From Proteromonas lacertae (taxonomy: Eukaryota > Sar > Bigyra > Opalinata > Proteromonadidae), in assembly GCA_002245135.1 (NCBI GenBank), contig NGBS01000628.1, positions 1 through 62,255 of the forward strand: 62,255 bases of DNA. Direction: 5' to 3'. The position numbers and the translations under genes are program-made. Numbering within the stretch: the first letter of the stretch is position 1; each line of letters starts with the position of its first letter. Of this stretch, positions 61,715 through 62,255 are shown piece after piece. The notes below the pieces were generated by a model that saw nothing but the letters and a program-made list of their open reading frames with translations, was not told where the DNA came from and searched no databases.

Positions 61715-61825
61715 TTTAATCAATATATGAAAAAACTAATGAAAAATAAAAGAATTAAAAATCAAAACGGTTAAAGTTGGTTTGATAAAAGTTTGATTCT
61801 GTTTTAGATTAGGATTAAATTCTGT
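61715..61825. promoter_or_regulatory. Short divergent promoter region
   Basis: About 110 bp, AT-rich, separate the inferred start codons of the DLEC1-like (-) and ZNF830-like (+) genes, so both promoters must share it if both starts are right. No specific motif can be named. Confidence 0.4.
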
Positions 61826-62255
61826 ATGTCTGGAGCAGTTAAAAGGAAATCTGAAGGTACATCTTCTTATTTGAAGAAACCATTAAGCAATGGGAAAGTA
61901 TTGTGTAAATTATGTGGAATAGCAATTAATAATGAAGCTCTATGGAAAGTCATGTTAGAAGTGTTGATCACTTGAATGTATATAATTTAATTGATTTATA
62001 GAATGTATTAGGCAATAAGTAATTTGAAAGATAGTTTAAATAAAAAACCTAAGATCGATAGTTCATCTTCAAATAAAGACATACAGGCTGATAATACTGA
62101 TAATAGAATATTTAATGATTATACAATGTCTAGGGGCAGTATTACAAATGAGACTGAAAGATGGGAAGAAAGAGTTCAGAAAAACTCTGATCTATACAAA
62201 CATGCAGAAAAGAAGGGAACTACCAAATTACCTGCAGGATTCTTTGATGATAGAA
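61826..62255 (+). CDS. ZNF830: ZNF830-like zinc-finger protein, 5' part
   Basis: The ATG at 61826 gives MSGAVKRKSEGTSSYLKKPL, then VLCKLCGIAINNEALW and, in the next frame, SHVRSVDHLN: a C2H2-type finger 'C..C...v..e.lW..H...k.H' as in ZNF830 (CCDC16/OMCG1), a nuclear protein linked to splicing factors and cell division. An intron of 34 nt (61978-62011, gtatat...attag) then restores a frame AISNLKDSLNKKPKIDSSSS that stays open to the edge and includes KLPAGFFDD, the conserved ZNF830 'LP.gFFDd' motif. The one-base step inside the finger (AAAGT near 61949) is in a short A run and looks like an indel. The gene runs off the window. Confidence 0.75.

Overview
The window looks like nuclear DNA of an AT-rich, ciliated or flagellated eukaryote. 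The evidence is a large DLEC1/CFAP81-like gene and a broken HYDIN-like gene (both cilium/axoneme families), a PDR-type ABCG transporter, a ZNF830-like gene, very short AT-rich introns (34-43 nt in DLEC1 and ZNF830) and eukaryotic transposons (Polinton/Maverick kin, hAT, MITEs). The species cannot be fixed from the sequence; the long frames read with the standard code. Several conserved host genes show one-base frame steps, so either they are decaying or the assembly has small indels.

Layout. 1-14.95 kb: broken Polinton copy 1 (capsid genes, small virion-type genes, adenain-type polyprotein, integrase tail, protein-primed PolB), closing with a terminal repeat at 14727-14947. 15.2-16.75 kb: a GT61-type glycosyltransferase and a GT15 remnant. 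16.77-18.5 kb: left part of a G+C-richer terminal-inverted-repeat element (here TIR-G). 18.5-24.07 kb: Polinton copy 2, with a nearly whole 1,110-codon polyprotein ending in an adenain-type protease, and an integrase. 24.09-26.43 kb: an ABCG transporter lacking both ends. 27.6-36.5 kb: a glycan-modification island (three FkbM-type methyltransferases plus one remnant, GT92, another GT, GT31, one class I methyltransferase) with a further TIR-G fragment at about 30.24-31.04 kb. 36.7-43.8 kb: nested fossils. Polinton copy 3 is split by a 4.55-kb TIR element (37184-41733) that carries HYDIN-like sequence and a 1.07-kb hAT derivative. A C48-like protease fragment and another polyprotein fragment follow. 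43.9-44.4 kb: hAT-like N-terminal fragment. 44.4-53.17 kb: a complete-looking TIR-G element of 8.77 kb with TIRs of about 119 bp, four related open regions, a cysteine-motif ORF, nested palindromes and a second hAT copy. 54.25-54.87 kb: a MITE with 42-bp TIRs. 55.2-55.4 kb: a TIR matching that at 14.7-14.95 kb. 55.9-61.7 kb: DLEC1-like gene (-). 61.8 kb to the end: ZNF830-like gene (+).

How parts relate. The islands of host genes (glycan enzymes, ABCG, ciliary genes) are separated and partly cut by mobile DNA. The most novel object is TIR-G: its base composition differs from the host, it has no recognisable transposase, it carries a tandem family of unknown mainly helical proteins behind a duplicated upstream cassette, and it has repeated 100-bp nested palindromes. 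The second point of interest is that two axonemal ASH-domain genes lie in or beside the same TIR family.
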